Notes under the pieces: generated by a model
What the model was told of the DNA's origin: nothing
Databases searched by the model: none
Seen by the model: the letters and a program-made list of their open reading frames with translations, nothing else
NCBI RefSeq assembly: GCF_030246845.1
Contig: NZ_CP126889.1
Coordinates: 1,302,001-1,366,000 of the forward strand
Length of the DNA stretch: 64,000 nt
Direction: 5' to 3'
From: Enhydrobacter sp.
Lineage (GTDB): Bacteria > Pseudomonadota > Alphaproteobacteria > Reyranellales > Reyranellaceae
Program-made: the position numbers and the translations under genes
Part shown: piece after piece, positions 63,377 to 64,000 of the stretch
Layout: each line of letters starts with the position of its first letter
How positions within the stretch are numbered: the first letter of the stretch is position 1

Positions 63377-64000
63377 ATGGGTTTCAACTGCGGTATCGTC
63401 GGCCTGCCCAATGTCGGCAAGTCGACCCTGTTCAATGCGCTGACCGCCACTCAGGCGGCGCAGGCCGCCAACTATCCCTTCTGCACCATCGAGCCCAACG
63501 TGGGCCGCGTCGCCGTGCCCGATCCACGACTCGACAAGCTCGCCGCCATCGCGCAGTCGGCGAAGATCGTCAACACGCAACTCGAGTTCGTCGACATCGC
63601 CGGACTGGTGAAAGGCGCGAGCAAGGGCGAAGGGCTCGGCAACCAGTTCCTGGCGAACATCCGCGAGGTCGACGCCATCGCCCATGTGCTGCGCTGCTTC
63701 GAGGATGGCGACGTGACCCATGTGGCGGGCAGCGTCGATCCGGTGCGCGACGCCGAGATCGTCGAGACCGAGCTGATGCTGGCCGACCTCGACAGCGTCG
63801 AGAAACGCCTGCCCAACCTTGAGAAACGCGCCAAGGGCGGCGACAAGGAAGCGGCCGTCGAGGCGCCGGTCGTGAAAAAGGCGCTCGAGGCGCTGCGCGA
63901 CGGCAAGCCCGCGCGCGCGGCCGAGCTCACCGCCGAGGAACAGCCGGTGTTCGCGCGGCTGCAGCTCATCACCGCCAAGCCGATGATGTACGTGCTGAAC
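63377..64000 (+). CDS. ychF: Redox-regulated ATPase/GTPase YchF, N-terminal part (3' end outside window)
   Basis: The first 208 codons of YchF/OLA1, open to the window end. The P-loop is GLPNVGKST (residues 9-17), followed by [26 protein letters not shown] and [40 protein letters not shown]. YchF hydrolyses ATP in preference to GTP, binds ribosomes and affects stress responses. It is three bases after pth and is probably co-transcribed. The missing part should hold the coiled coil and TGS domain. Confidence 0.95.
   Translation, partial: MGFNCGIVGLPNVGKSTLFNALTATQAAQAANYPFCTIEPNVGRVAVPDPRLDKLAAIAQSAKIVNTQLEFVDIAGLVKGASKGEGLGNQFLANIREVDAIAHVLRCFEDGDVTHVAGSVDPVRDAEIVETELMLADLDSVEKRLPNLEKRAKGGDKEAAVEAPVVKKALEALRDGKPARAAELTAEEQPVFARLQLITAKPMMYVLN

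Overview
The window is a G+C-rich (roughly two-thirds G+C by eye) chromosomal segment of an alphaproteobacterium. The gene neighbourhoods are typical of that class: phoH, uvrC-pgsA-moaD-moaE, lgt-midA-pgeF, a petP/petR-like pair beside aminotransferases, phasin and proC, and prs-rplY-pth-ychF. A free-living, metabolically broad relative of Rhodospirillales/Reyranella would fit, but the species cannot be fixed from the sequence alone.

Layout. 1-5.4 kb (+): the end of a class III cyclase, then a CUT1 carbohydrate ABC transporter (binding protein, two permeases, ATPase). 5.4-18.6 kb (-): one long run of 13 genes, read from right to left. Amidase, SDR and LLM flavoprotein lead into a BMP-type nucleoside ABC transporter (binding protein, ATPase, two permeases), then cytidine deaminase, purine nucleoside phosphorylase, thymidine phosphorylase, a PHYHD1-like 2-oxoglutarate dioxygenase, adenosine deaminase and a periplasmic acid phosphatase. 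Six junctions are 4-nt stop/start overlaps, so this reads as a nucleotide-to-base salvage system with an unexplained dioxygenase inside it. 18.8-24.5 kb: an OmpA-like porin (-), then phoH, uvrC, pgsA, moaD and moaE (+), with a small terminated leader before phoH and DnaA-box-like sites before uvrC. 24.5-28.5 kb (-): a small DUF2630 gene and a TPP-riboswitch-controlled thiO-thiS-thiG-thiE-thiF operon.

28.5-33.7 kb: two different branched-chain-type aminotransferases flank a MarR regulator, response regulator and histidine kinase; csaA follows. 33.8-36.5 kb (-): a phasin with two TGCA dyads around its promoter, TetR, proC and an enoyl-CoA hydratase. 36.6-42.2 kb: ubiK, hyuA and a frameshifted hyuB (+), then a lactate permease-type transporter (-). 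42.5-47 kb (+): a YbjN protein, lgt, midA, pgeF and a lipoprotein. 47-58.7 kb (+): a peptide-type ABC transporter with two tandem paralogous binding proteins, two permeases and a double ATPase, then dodecin, an AidB-like acyl-CoA dehydrogenase, an M81 (MlrC-like) peptidase and a MetE-C-like protein.

58.9-60.8 kb: a small secreted protein whose transcription terminator has been split by an IS1182-family element (1487 bp, 19-bp inverted repeats, 22-bp target duplication equal to the terminator hairpin). 60.9-64 kb (+): prs, rplY, pth and the start of ychF.

No tRNA, rRNA, CRISPR array or phage genes were seen. Many very long open frames lie antisense to real genes; they come from the high G+C content and are left out.
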